A stretch of DNA of 10,153 nucleotides from Actinomycetota bacterium (GCA_019348575.1 JAHWJE010000004.1:1-10153), one strand, 5' to 3'; positions 1 through 7,739 are shown, counted from the stretch's first letter. Translations and numbers: made by a program. The notes: generated by a model from the letters alone, not told the origin.

Positions 1-164
1 TCGCCGGCGACGGCGGTCGCCGTCAGGCAGACCCCGTTGACCGCGATCGAGTCGCCCTCGGCGACGTCGGCGGTCAGGCGCGTGCGCAGCGTCAGGCGCG
101 TGCCCTCAACGGTCGCGTCGACCGCTGCCACGCTGCCGAGGTCCGCGACGAGCCCCGTGAACAG
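1..164 (-). CDS. ribE: Riboflavin synthase alpha chain, 5' part (cut by window edge)
   Basis: Riboflavin synthase converts two 6,7-dimethyl-8-ribityllumazines into riboflavin plus a pyrimidine that is recycled; it is the last step of riboflavin synthesis, in the cytoplasm. Only the first 54 codons are present. They read FTGLVADLGSV at residues 2-12, the family's nearly invariant MFTG(I/L)V start, and GDSIAVNGVCLT at residues 37-48, the conserved core of the first lumazine-binding repeat. The start must be the CTG at 164-162: the only codon between it and the ribD stop TGA in the same frame is GCG, and the FTG motif follows directly. A GGGAG ribosome-binding site (178-174) lies 9 nt upstream, inside the end of ribD. 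The gene is 3 nt downstream of ribD and surely co-transcribed. Identity is secure; the CTG start is an inference from motif position. Confidence 0.93.
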   Translation of the reverse strand, partial: MFTGLVADLGSVAAVDATVEGTRLTLRTRLTADVAEGDSIAVNGVCLTATAVAG

Positions 165-167
165 CGC

Positions 168-1295
168 TCACCACTCCCGCAGCCGCGCCGAGATCAGCAG
201 GTCGTCGGCGACCCGCTCGCAGTCGAGCGTCAGCGCGCGCAGCGCCTCGGAGATCCGCTCGACGCCCTCGCCCTCGAGCGGGTCGCGCGCGGCGCGGCCG
301 CCCAGCAGCAGGGGCGCGAGGAAGAGCCGCACCTCGTCGATCTCGCCGGCGTCGAGGAAGGCGCCCGCGAGATGCGGCCCGCCTTCGAGCAGGATCGACG
401 TGATGCCGCGCGCGCCGAGCTGGTCCAGCGCGGAGCGCACGCGGGCAGGCTCGTTCTCGCCCGTCGCGACGACGACCTCGGCGCCGGCCAGCTCGAGCGC
501 CTCGACGGCCGAGCGGCGCGCGGCGCGCGAGACGACGACGGTCAGCGCGGACTCCGGCGCCGCCGCGACGAGCCTGGCGTCCAGCGGCAGCCGGGCGGTC
601 GCGTCGAAGACGACGCGGCGGGGCTGGTGGTGGACGCCCTCGACGCGCGCCGTCAGCCGCGGGTCGTCCGCGAGCGCCGTCCCGATCCCGACCGCGACGG
701 CGTCCATGCTCGCCCGCCAGCGATGCGCGCGAGCGCGGCTGGACTCATCCGAGATCCACTGCGAGTCGCCCGTGCGCGTCGCGACCTTGCCGTCGAGCGT
801 CATCGCCGACTTGAAGACGACCCACGGGCGCCCGCTGCGGGCGTGCTTGCGAAAGGCCTGGTTGACGAGCCGCGCGCGGGCGGCGAGCTCCCCGTCGCCG
901 ACGTCGACCTCGATGCCCTCGTCGCGCAGGATGCCGAGGCCGCGGCCCGAGGCCTTCGCGCTCGGGTCGTCGGAGGCCACGACGACGCGGGCGATGCCGG
1001 CCGCGATCACGGCGTCGGTGCACGGCGGCGTCTTGCCGTGATGGCAGCACGGCTCCATCGAGACGTAGAGCGTCGCGCCCTGCAAGCTCGTGCCGAAGCC
1101 CCCGGCGGCGGCGATCGCGTTGACCTCGGCGTGCGGGCCGCCGCACTCCTCGTGCCAGCCCTCGCCCAGCACCTTCTCGTCGCGGACGATCAGCGCGCCG
1201 ACCATCGGGTTGGGATGCACGCGGCCGAGCCCGAACTCGGCGAGCTCGATCGAGCGCGCCAGGTGATCATGGTCGGCCGCGGTCAGTGTCGCCAC
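168..1295 (-). CDS. ribD: Bifunctional riboflavin biosynthesis deaminase/reductase RibD
   Basis: This 375-aa cytoplasmic protein catalyses the second and third steps of riboflavin synthesis: deamination of the diaminopyrimidine ribosylamino-phosphate, then NADPH-dependent reduction of the ribose side chain. The N-terminal half is a cytidine-deaminase-type zinc domain: HPNPMVG at 27-33, PHAEVNA with zinc ligand H55 and catalytic E57, and PCCHHGKTPPC with ligands C83 and C92. The C-terminal half (about 155-375) is the reductase, with KSAMTLDGK, then DSQWIS and ADDPRLTAR. Length is normal for bacterial RibD and both halves look intact. The start is GTG at 1295-1293, placing the HPNP motif at the usual distance from the N-terminus. 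Only 22 bp separate it from the upstream glycosyltransferase gene on the same strand, so transcription may come from there or from a promoter inside that gene. No FMN riboswitch is visible, nor would one fit in the gap. Confidence 0.97.
   Translation of the reverse strand: MATLTAADHDHLARSIELAEFGLGRVHPNPMVGALIVRDEKVLGEGWHEECGGPHAEVNAIAAAGGFGTSLQGATLYVSMEPCCHHGKTPPCTDAVIAAGIARVVVASDDPSAKASGRGLGILRDEGIEVDVGDGELAARARLVNQAFRKHARSGRPWVVFKSAMTLDGKVATRTGDSQWISDESSRARAHRWRASMDAVAVGIGTALADDPRLTARVEGVHHQPRRVVFDATARLPLDARLVAAAPESALTVVVSRAARRSAVEALELAGAEVVVATGENEPARVRSALDQLGARGITSILLEGGPHLAGAFLDAGEIDEVRLFLAPLLLGGRAARDPLEGEGVERISEALRALTLDCERVADDLLISARLREW
174..178 (-). promoter_or_regulatory. Shine-Dalgarno site that fixes the ribE CTG start
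   Basis: GGGAG on the minus strand (178 down to 174) lies within the last codons of ribD. Its GGAG core is followed by 9 nt and then the CTG at 164-162, normal spacing for initiation. No ATG, GTG or TTG in the ribE frame lies between the ribD stop and the conserved FTG motif, so this site supports CTG as the real initiator. Confidence 0.6.
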
Positions 1296-1317
1296 GGCCC
1301 CAGCATAGGGCCGGCCG

Positions 1318-3162
1318 TCAACCCGCAGCGGCGCGGCTCGGCACCCCGTCGGCTGCCCCGTCGGCGCAGGCGCCGCCCCGCAGCCGGTAGATCGTCATGA
1401 CCGGCCCGGGCCGGTTGTACGCCAGCGGGTAGTAGTTGAACGTCCAGTCGAAGTTGAAGCCCACCGGCCCCTTGCCCTTCGCGTACGGAGAGACCTCGTA
1501 GGCGACCTCCGAGCGCCGTTCGAGCTCCTCGTAGTAGCGCAGCGCGTCGGGCACCTGCCCGGGGTCGGCCTCGGCCCGACCGCGCTGCGTGGAGCCGACG
1601 ACGACGTAGCAGTACGCCTGCTGCTCGAAGACGTCGACGAGCTCGGGGCGCAGCACCCTCTGGAAGTCCTCGATGTTCACGACGCCTGCCGCGCCGGGCA
1701 CCGGCGCGCCCGTCTGCGGATCGATCTTGCGGCTGAGCGGATACTTGTTCCAGCGATTGCCGTTGGGGATGAGCGGCGACGGGTTGCCGATGTCCTGCGC
1801 CCACTGGTCGGGCACGACGGGCTCGACGACGATCTTCGTCCGCTCCGGGACGTTGAGCACCATCCATTCGCGCGCGATGTTGCGCGTGTCCTCGCGCGAC
1901 ATGACGAGGCCCGAGTGCAGCGAGTAGACGAAGCCCTGCCCGCAGAGCAGCACGACGGCGGCCGCGACGAACGTCGGCCGCAGCGCCGGCGACATGCTCC
2001 CCAGCCAGTCGGCCAACTCGAACGCCGCGTAGGCCGCCAGCACGCAGACGAACGGGAAGACCGGCATCAGCCAGCGCCCGAAGTAGCGCTCCTGCGAGCC
2101 CATGAAGAGCACGAACGCGATGACCGGCGGCACGAGCATCCAGAGCAGCCGGCGCTCGTCGAAGAACAGCCGCACCGCGCCGCCGACCGCGAACAGCAGC
2201 GGCACCCAGCCGAGCCCCCAGCCGAACGACCACAGGTAGTACGCGTAGCCGGATTCCTGCGTCAGGCCGAGCTTGCCGGCGGCGTCGCCGGAGGCCGTCG
2301 ACTGGTGCGTCAGCCCGTCCCAGAACGACGAGAAGTCCAGCACCGAGTACGGGTTGGCGACGACGAACGTCAGCAGCGAGAGGCCGGCCACGATCGCGGC
2401 GCCGCGCAGCGCGCCGCCCCTGCCGCCGTCGGCGGCGAACTGCGCCGCCGCGGCGGCGGCGATCGGCAGCAGCACGATCCCGCCGGTGTACTTCGTCGCG
2501 CACGCCAGCCCGAGCCCGAGCCCGGCCCAGACGTAGTCGCGCAGGCGGCCGGTGCGCAGGATCCCGGCGGCGCCCCACAGCGCGAGGCAGACCCCGACGA
2601 GCGTCGGCACGTCGTTGAGCGCGAGCTTGGAGTAGAAGACCGGCAGGAAGGCGACGGCGAAGATCCCGGCCGACAGCAGGCCGACGCGGCGGTCGACGAG
2701 CCGCGCGCCGGCGAGGTACAGCAGCCAGACCGCCAAGGTCCCGCACAGCGCCGACAGCGTGCGGCCGATGATCCAGATCTGCGTCGGATCGGTGGCGAAC
2801 GTGTTCGAGACGGCGGCGCGGCCGCCGTACCAGGCCCCGAGCGCGAGGCGCACGAGGTAGGTGTAGGCGGGCGGGTTGACGAAGTAGTTCGGATCCCACT
2901 CGTGGCCGAACATGCCGATCGCCCGCGTCACGAAGTGCGCGTTCTCGTCGGCGTTGTAGGCGTAGGGCAGGCCGTGCGTCACGCCCCAGATGCGCAGTCC
3001 GAACGCGAGCAGCAGCAGCGCGCCGACGGCCGCTCCCCAGATCAGGCGCTCGATGCCGGGACGGCCGAGGCTCAGGCCCGACGACGTCAGCAGCCCGGTC
3101 AGGCCGGCGGGCTCCGGCGCCGAGCGCTGCGACTCGCGAAATTGGCTCTCAACAGCTGACAT
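1318..3162 (-). CDS. GT39/PMT-like polytopic glycosyltransferase (GT-C fold)
   Basis: A 614-aa multi-pass membrane protein of the PMT/ArnT-like GT-C superfamily. Such enzymes move a sugar from a polyprenyl-phosphate donor onto a protein or glycan on the outer face of the membrane. After a cytoplasmic stretch of about 40 residues comes the first membrane segment (about 41-58). The first outside loop holds the family's acidic pair, D72-E73 in NADENAHF, and NPPAYTYL (96-103) sits where relatives carry an H-P-P-L-type motif. Further hydrophobic segments continue to about residue 400. The last 200 residues are mostly soluble and probably extracytoplasmic. The ATG at 3162 overlaps the end of the preceding glycosyltransferase gene by 14 bp, which suggests translational coupling; no clear ribosome-binding site is seen. 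The superfamily is well supported, but acceptor and sugar cannot be read from sequence. Confidence 0.87.
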   Translation of the reverse strand: MSAVESQFRESQRSAPEPAGLTGLLTSSGLSLGRPGIERLIWGAAVGALLLLAFGLRIWGVTHGLPYAYNADENAHFVTRAIGMFGHEWDPNYFVNPPAYTYLVRLALGAWYGGRAAVSNTFATDPTQIWIIGRTLSALCGTLAVWLLYLAGARLVDRRVGLLSAGIFAVAFLPVFYSKLALNDVPTLVGVCLALWGAAGILRTGRLRDYVWAGLGLGLACATKYTGGIVLLPIAAAAAAQFAADGGRGGALRGAAIVAGLSLLTFVVANPYSVLDFSSFWDGLTHQSTASGDAAGKLGLTQESGYAYYLWSFGWGLGWVPLLFAVGGAVRLFFDERRLLWMLVPPVIAFVLFMGSQERYFGRWLMPVFPFVCVLAAYAAFELADWLGSMSPALRPTFVAAAVVLLCGQGFVYSLHSGLVMSREDTRNIAREWMVLNVPERTKIVVEPVVPDQWAQDIGNPSPLIPNGNRWNKYPLSRKIDPQTGAPVPGAAGVVNIEDFQRVLRPELVDVFEQQAYCYVVVGSTQRGRAEADPGQVPDALRYYEELERRSEVAYEVSPYAKGKGPVGFNFDWTFNYYPLAYNRPGPVMTIYRLRGGACADGAADGVPSRAAAG

Positions 3163-4705
3163 AGGCGGCGTAGTACCGGCTCGTTGCGACGCGGACGAAG
3201 CCCGCGGGGGGCAGGTTGTCGGCGGTCCTGTCGTTGTCGGTCACGAACGCCTGCTTGAAGATCGCCGGACGGTCGTGCACGAGGATCGCCACGCCCCTGC
3301 GCGGCGAGCGCGGGTGATCGAGATCTCCCATGGTGCCCAGGCTCGAGCGCGCGATCACGTCCGACTGCGGGCGGTCGAGGATCCAGCGGACGTCGGGGAT
3401 GAGCTTGTGGTTTGGCACGTAGACGGGTCCGCAGCGCCGCGCCGCGCGCGCGACCCGGGGGTCGTGCAGCACGCGCTCGAGCGCCACATGCGCATCCCCA
3501 CGAAAGCGCAGCTCGTTGCGTAGCTGCATCAGGTTAGTGCGCGTGGCCGTGAAGACGACGCCGAACACGACGATCGCCAGCGCGCCCGCCGCCCACAGCC
3601 GCCGCCACGCGGTGCCGCGCTCGAGCATCGTCCAGCCGGCGATGAAGACGGCGGCGAAGATCATCACGCACAGCGACGGGACGAGCAGGTAGCGGTCGAT
3701 CACCGACAGCCCCGCGACGCCGACCAGCGCGAACGTGCCCGCGCCGAGCGCGAACAGCACGAGCGGCATCAGCGCACGGCGCGGCGTCAGCACGACAGCC
3801 AGCACGAGCCCCGCCACGCCGGCGACCATCACCGGGAACTTCGTGAGCTTGACGAGGAACGCGTAGAGCGCCTCGGGGACGGCGGCGCCGCCCTTGTTGC
3901 GCCCGAGCTCCTCGGCGAGGTCGCGCGTGCCGATCAGCGAATACAGCGCGTTGCCGGTGACGGCGAAGTCCACGCCCGCCCAGACCAGCGGCCCGATCGC
4001 CGCCAGCGCCGCGTATCCGGCGCGCCGGCTCCAGCTCGCGCGCGGCACGAGCCACAGCCAGTAGACGCCCGCCAGCAGCCAGGCCTCGGGGCGCATGAGC
4101 CCCGCCGCGGCCAGCAGCCCCAGCACGAGGACGGGATGGCGGCGCGGCGCGCGCAGCTCGACCACCGCCGCCCAGACGACGACGGCGAGGTAGGGGATGT
4201 CGATGTAGCCGCGCGCGGCGAGGAACGGGAAGTCGAAGCGCGTGACGAGCAGCGCCGCCGCGACGGCGCCCACGAGCGGCGTGAAGGCGGACTTGCCGAG
4301 CGCGTAGACGGCTGCGACGAGCGTCAGGAACGAGATCACCGTGCAGGCGACCAGCACGCGGTCGGCGCCGTCGCCGAGCGGCGCCAGCAGCGCGCCGAAG
4401 GCGATCGCCAGCGGATGCTCGGTCGGCGCGCGGTAGGCCTCGAAGGACAGCGCGTCGAGGCGGACGAGCTCGCGCCCCCACAGCAGGGAGTAGTACGAGT
4501 CGTAGTTCGGATACGTCGGGTAGACGACGAACCCGATCAGCGCCGCGAGCGCGAGCGCGGCGAGGCCGATCCGTTCGAGCACGGCGACGCGGGCCGTGGG
4601 CAGGCGGCGCCGCCGCCCCGAGGGAGCCTCGGCAGGCGACGGCGACGTGACGGCGGCCGGGCCGGCGGTCTCGGGCACGGATGACGCTGCGATGGCCGTT
4701 AGCAT
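3149..4705 (-). CDS. Second polytopic GT-C family glycosyltransferase
   Basis: A 518-aa membrane protein, distinct in sequence from its downstream neighbour but of the same general type. It has an N-terminal cytoplasmic tail of about 40 residues rich in Ala/Pro/Ser and ending in an Arg cluster (RRRR, 31-34), then a first helix (about 43-62). The first outside loop carries NYDSYY, with D69 as the candidate catalytic acid, and PTEHPL (94-99) resembles the PMT-family H-P-P-L motif. About ten further hydrophobic segments follow, then a soluble C-terminal domain of about 130 residues. The ATG at 4705 was chosen because the open frame beyond it runs antisense into the GT2 gene; a GTG at 4678 is an alternative start. 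It begins 18 bp from the divergent GT2 gene and overlaps the next gene by 14 bp. The expected role is sugar transfer from a polyprenyl-phosphate sugar outside the membrane; the substrate is unknown. Confidence 0.82.
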   Translation of the reverse strand: MLTAIAASSVPETAGPAAVTSPSPAEAPSGRRRRLPTARVAVLERIGLAALALAALIGFVVYPTYPNYDSYYSLLWGRELVRLDALSFEAYRAPTEHPLAIAFGALLAPLGDGADRVLVACTVISFLTLVAAVYALGKSAFTPLVGAVAAALLVTRFDFPFLAARGYIDIPYLAVVVWAAVVELRAPRRHPVLVLGLLAAAGLMRPEAWLLAGVYWLWLVPRASWSRRAGYAALAAIGPLVWAGVDFAVTGNALYSLIGTRDLAEELGRNKGGAAVPEALYAFLVKLTKFPVMVAGVAGLVLAVVLTPRRALMPLVLFALGAGTFALVGVAGLSVIDRYLLVPSLCVMIFAAVFIAGWTMLERGTAWRRLWAAGALAIVVFGVVFTATRTNLMQLRNELRFRGDAHVALERVLHDPRVARAARRCGPVYVPNHKLIPDVRWILDRPQSDVIARSSLGTMGDLDHPRSPRRGVAILVHDRPAIFKQAFVTDNDRTADNLPPAGFVRVATSRYYAAYVSC

Positions 4706-4723
4706 TCCACGCGGACCCGCCGC
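4706..4723. promoter_or_regulatory. 18-bp gap between divergent glycosylation operons
   Basis: This is the only non-coding sequence between the start of the leftward glycosyltransferase gene (ATG at 4705) and the rightward GT2 gene (ATG at 4724). It is too short for two promoters, so control elements must lie inside the opposing coding sequences. On the plus strand TAGCAT (4700-4705) fits a TANNNT -10 pattern 18 nt upstream of the GT2 start, but no convincing -35 partner is visible. A weak GGA (4713-4715) lies 8 nt before the GT2 ATG. If the leftward gene starts instead at the GTG at 4678, the gap becomes 45 bp. Confidence 0.35.
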
Positions 4724-5785
4724 ATGAAGCTGATCATCCAGATTCCCTGCTTCAACGAGGAGCAGACCCTCCCGCTCGTGCTCGCGGACCTTCCGCGACG
4801 GATGGACGGCTTCGACAAGGTCGAATGGCTGATCATCGACGACGGCTCGACGGACCGCACGATCGACGTCGCCCGCGCCGGCGGCGTCGACCACATCGTG
4901 CGCCTGACGAACAACAAGGGCCTTGCGGCGGGGTTCCAGGCCGGCCTGGATGCGTGCCTGAAGCTCGGCGCCGACGTCATCGTCAACACCGACGGCGACA
5001 ACCAGTACGACGGCAAGGACATCCCCAAGCTGGTCGCGCCGATCGTCTCGGGCACGGCCGACATGGTCGTCGGCAACCGCGAGGTGCACACGATCGAGCA
5101 CTTCTCGCCGCTGAAGGTCACGCTGCAGCGGCTCGGCTCCTGGGTCGTGCGCCAGGCCTCCTCGACCGAGGTCCCCGACACGACGTCGGGCTTTCGCGCG
5201 TACAACCGCGAGGCGGCGATCCAGATGGCCGTCGTCTCGAAGTTCACCTACACGCTGGAGACGATCATCCAGGCGGGCAAGCAGCTCGTCGCGATCGACC
5301 ATGTCGCGATCGCGACGAATCCCAAGACGCGCGAGTCGCGCCTGTTTCCCTCCATGTGGTCCTACGTACGGCGCAACTCGGTCTCGATCTTCCGCATCTA
5401 CTCGCAGTACGAGCCGCTGCGGGTCTTCATGACGGCGGCGGCCGTGATCGGGCTCATCGCCGTGGTCGTGTGGGCGCGCTTTGCCTACTTCTACGTCGTC
5501 GAGGACGAGGGTGCGGGCCACGTCCAGTCGCTGATCCTCGGCGCCGTGCTGTTCAACGCGGCGATGGTGCTCGCGGCGCTCGGCGTGATGGGCGATCTCA
5601 TGTCGGCGCAGCGGACGATGATCCAGCGCACCTTCGAGCGCGTGCGGCGCATCGAGCTGCAGCTCGGGGTCGCCCCGTCGCACTACGAGCCCGGCGCGGA
5701 ACCGACCGGTCAGCGCCCGACGACCGGCGCCGGCGCGGGCGCCGCGACCGGCAAGACCGAAGAGCGCGACGTGGTGCGGTTGTGA
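4724..5785 (+). CDS. GT2 glycosyltransferase, polyprenyl-phosphate sugar synthase-like
   Basis: A 353-aa GT-A fold family 2 enzyme resembling dolichyl-phosphate-mannose synthases, which load a sugar from a nucleotide donor onto polyprenyl phosphate at the inner face of the membrane. The catalytic domain starts at once: IPCFNEEQTL (7-16), the nucleotide-binding IIDDGSTD (37-44), NNKGLAAGFQAGL (63-75), and the DxD-type TDGDNQYD (89-96) with metal-binding D90 and D92. TTSGFRAYNREA follows in the acceptor region. Two hydrophobic segments (about 232-255 and 267-290) anchor the C-terminal part, as in GtrB/ArnC-like relatives. The tail is low-complexity Gly/Ala/Thr. The ATG at 4724 places the strand-forming KLIIQIP at the very N-terminus, as usual. 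It leads a rightward operon and overlaps the methyltransferase gene by 4 bp. The product could supply both GT-C enzymes encoded divergently; sugar identity is not determinable. Confidence 0.9.
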   Translation: MKLIIQIPCFNEEQTLPLVLADLPRRMDGFDKVEWLIIDDGSTDRTIDVARAGGVDHIVRLTNNKGLAAGFQAGLDACLKLGADVIVNTDGDNQYDGKDIPKLVAPIVSGTADMVVGNREVHTIEHFSPLKVTLQRLGSWVVRQASSTEVPDTTSGFRAYNREAAIQMAVVSKFTYTLETIIQAGKQLVAIDHVAIATNPKTRESRLFPSMWSYVRRNSVSIFRIYSQYEPLRVFMTAAAVIGLIAVVVWARFAYFYVVEDEGAGHVQSLILGAVLFNAAMVLAALGVMGDLMSAQRTMIQRTFERVRRIELQLGVAPSHYEPGAEPTGQRPTTGAGAGAATGKTEERDVVRL

Positions 5786-6417
5786 CGCCCGCCGCGCCGG
5801 AGGTCACCGTCGACCGCGAGGGCACGGTCACCGGCAACACGTACGACAAGTACGGCTCGACCAACCCCGTCGTGCGGCGCCTGATGAGCGGGTTCGAGCG
5901 CACGCTCGACGAGCTGCTCGAGCAGGCCGACCCGCAGTCGCTGCTCGACGTCGGCTGCGGCGAGGGCGTGCTGACGCACAAGTGGGCGCAGCGCCTGGGC
6001 GAGCGCCGCGTGGTCGGCATCGACCTCGACGACCCGCAGCTGCACGCGCTCTGGGAGCAGCGCCAGGCGCCGAACCTCGCCTACAAGGTGATGAAGGCCG
6101 AGAACCTCCCCTTCGGCGACGGCGAGTTCGACCTCGCGACCGCGATCGAGGTGCTCGAGCACGTGCCCGACCCCGAGCACACGGTCGCCGAGATGGCGCG
6201 CGTGGCGAGCGGCCATCTGCTCGTCTCCGTGCCGCGCGAGCCGATCTGGCGCGCCCTGAACATCGCCCGCGGCGCCTACCTGAAGGACCTCGGCAACACG
6301 CCCGGGCACGTCAACCACTGGTCCAAGCGCAGCTTCGTCTCGCTGCTGTCCCGCCACGGCGACGTCGTCCAGGCGCGCTCGCCGTTTCCGTGGACCATGC
6401 TGCTTGTCCGCCTCTAG
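5782..6417 (+). CDS. Class I SAM-dependent methyltransferase
   Basis: A 211-aa Rossmann-fold methyltransferase of the Methyltransf_11/25 kind. Motif I, LLDVGCGEG, lies at 54-62. The acidic residue that binds the SAM ribose is D81 in VVGIDLDD. AENLPFGDGEFD (106-117) and AIEVLEHVPDP (121-131) are the usual post-motif signatures. The start is GTG at 5782, giving a GTGA overlap with the GT2 stop; the same frame stays open upstream but that part is a shadow of the GT2 gene. The protein is soluble, with no membrane segment. Its place between a polyprenyl-phosphate sugar synthase and a flippase suggests it methylates a sugar or lipid-linked intermediate before export; this is inference from position. 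Small-molecule or quinone methyltransferases share the same motifs, so the substrate is open. Confidence 0.9.
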   Translation: MTPAAPEVTVDREGTVTGNTYDKYGSTNPVVRRLMSGFERTLDELLEQADPQSLLDVGCGEGVLTHKWAQRLGERRVVGIDLDDPQLHALWEQRQAPNLAYKVMKAENLPFGDGEFDLATAIEVLEHVPDPEHTVAEMARVASGHLLVSVPREPIWRALNIARGAYLKDLGNTPGHVNHWSKRSFVSLLSRHGDVVQARSPFPWTMLLVRL

Positions 6418-7726
6418 CGCCGTCGGCGCGCCCGCGTCGGGCTCGGGCTCGGGCTACGGCCGCGGAGCGCGGATCCTCTCGATCGGCATCGCGACGACCG
6501 GTCTCGTCACCTTCGCGTACTTCGCGCTGGCCGCGCACGCACTGGGCCCGGTCGAGTACAAGCGCATCTCGCTGGTCTGGTCGATCATGTTCGTCGTCGC
6601 GTCGGTGATCTACCGCCCGATCGAGCAGCTGCTGTCGCGCACGATCGCCGACCGCCGCGCCCGCGGCCACAGCGGGGGGCACAACCTGCGCGTCGCGCTG
6701 CTCATCCAGGCGGCGTTCGCGCTGGGGTTCCTCGCCGTCGCGCTGGCCCTGCGCGACCTGCTGCAAGACGACCTCTTCGACGGCTCCGCGGCGCTGTACT
6801 GGGTGCTCGTGGTCGGCGTGCTCGCATACGCCGCCAGCTACTTCGCGCGTGGCTTCCTCGCCGGCCACCAGCGCTTCGAGCTCTACGGCCTGCTCGTGTT
6901 CCTGGAGGCGATCTCGCGGGTGTGCTTCGCGCTCGCCGTCGTCGTCGGGATCGCGTCGGGCCAGTCGGTGGTCGCGCTGGGCATGGCCGCCGCGCCGCTG
7001 CTGTCGCTGCTCGTCGTGCCGTGGTTCTTCGCGCGCCGCGAGCAGCCCGATCCGCCGGCCGACGCCGGCTCCGTCGAGCAGGCCGAGGGCGGCCTGACGC
7101 TGCGCCACGGCGCGCCGTTCGCGGCCGCCGTCCTCGGCGTCATGGTCGCCGAGCAGACGCTGCTCAACGCGGCCGTGCTGACGGTCGAGGGGACATCGGC
7201 CGACCCCGCGCTGGCGGGCATCGTCTTCAGCGTGCTGCTGATCGCGCGCGCGCCGCTGCAGCTCTTCCAGGCGGTGCAGGGCTCGCTGCTGCCGCATCTC
7301 GCCGGGCTGCAGGCGACGGCGGGCGCCGCCGAGTTTCGCCGCGCGATCAGCGCGACGGTGCTGGCGATCGGCGCGTTCGCCCTCGCCGTCGCGCTGGGGC
7401 TCTTCGCGGTCGGTCCGGCGGTCGTCGGCGGCCTGTTCGACATCGAGCGCGAGATCGGCCGCGCGGGCCTCGCGCTCGTCGGACTCGGAATGGGCTTTCA
7501 CCTCGTCGCCGGGACGCTCAACCAGGCCGCGCTCGCGCGCGGGCAGGCGGTCGGCGCGGCGCTCGCATGGCTCGCCTGCGCGGGCGCCTTCGTGGCATGG
7601 ATGCTGAGCCCGGCGATCGAGGACCAGCTGTTGCGCATGGAGGTCGGCTACTGCTGCGCGACGGCGCTGCTCGCGACGCTGCTCGGGCTCGTCTACAGGA
7701 TCGGCGGATCGGCCTCGGCGGCCTGA
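6404..7726 (+). CDS. Wzx-like polysaccharide/lipid-linked oligosaccharide flippase
   Basis: A 440-aa integral membrane protein with about 12 predicted helices, the first at about 24-47 and the last at about 412-435. This is the length and topology of Wzx-type flippases of the MOP superfamily, which move undecaprenyl-linked sugars across the membrane. Helix 1 followed by HALGPVEYKRISLVWSI fits the (L/A)GPxEYG(x)xSL signature region of the family. The start is TTG at 6404, overlapping the methyltransferase gene by 14 bp; GTGGA at 6390-6394 lies 9 nt upstream. The first residues are Ser/Gly/Ala rich (GSGSGYGRG), and no ATG or GTG lies in frame before helix 1. It is the last gene of the rightward operon and ends 13 bp from a convergent gene. 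Function rests on fold-level resemblance; another MOP-family exporter is possible. Confidence 0.82.
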   Translation: MSASSAVGAPASGSGSGYGRGARILSIGIATTGLVTFAYFALAAHALGPVEYKRISLVWSIMFVVASVIYRPIEQLLSRTIADRRARGHSGGHNLRVALLIQAAFALGFLAVALALRDLLQDDLFDGSAALYWVLVVGVLAYAASYFARGFLAGHQRFELYGLLVFLEAISRVCFALAVVVGIASGQSVVALGMAAAPLLSLLVVPWFFARREQPDPPADAGSVEQAEGGLTLRHGAPFAAAVLGVMVAEQTLLNAAVLTVEGTSADPALAGIVFSVLLIARAPLQLFQAVQGSLLPHLAGLQATAGAAEFRRAISATVLAIGAFALAVALGLFAVGPAVVGGLFDIEREIGRAGLALVGLGMGFHLVAGTLNQAALARGQAVGAALAWLACAGAFVAWMLSPAIEDQLLRMEVGYCCATALLATLLGLVYRIGGSASAA

Positions 7727-7739
7727 GCATGCGCCGCGC

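Noticed and set aside
1296..1317. FMN riboswitch upstream of ribD
   Set aside because: Only 22 bp separate ribD from the upstream gene, far too short for the conserved FMN aptamer, and no such fold was seen.
1283..2899. Long minus-strand open frame of 538 codons, and similar long frames at 37-1041, 372-1400, 1915-3159, 3534-4481, 6311-7501 and 8084-9256
   Set aside because: They are very rich in Arg, Ala and Pro, show no recognisable motif, and lie over genes with clear family signatures. GC-rich DNA naturally lacks stops in such alternative frames.
4700..4705. TAGCAT as a definite -10 promoter element for the GT2 operon
   Set aside because: It fits the loose TANNNT pattern but has no convincing -35 element at 16-18 bp, so I mention it only as a possibility.
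4706..5683. N-terminal extension of the leftward glycosyltransferase to 844 residues
   Set aside because: The extra part is antisense to the GT2 gene and is dominated by Arg, Asp and His. Normal membrane-protein sequence starts near the ATG at 4705.
4681..6417. A single 578-codon open frame running through the GT2 region into the methyltransferase
   Set aside because: The part before 5782 is an out-of-frame reading of the GT2 gene and has no domain. Methyltransferase sequence begins only after the GTG at 5782.
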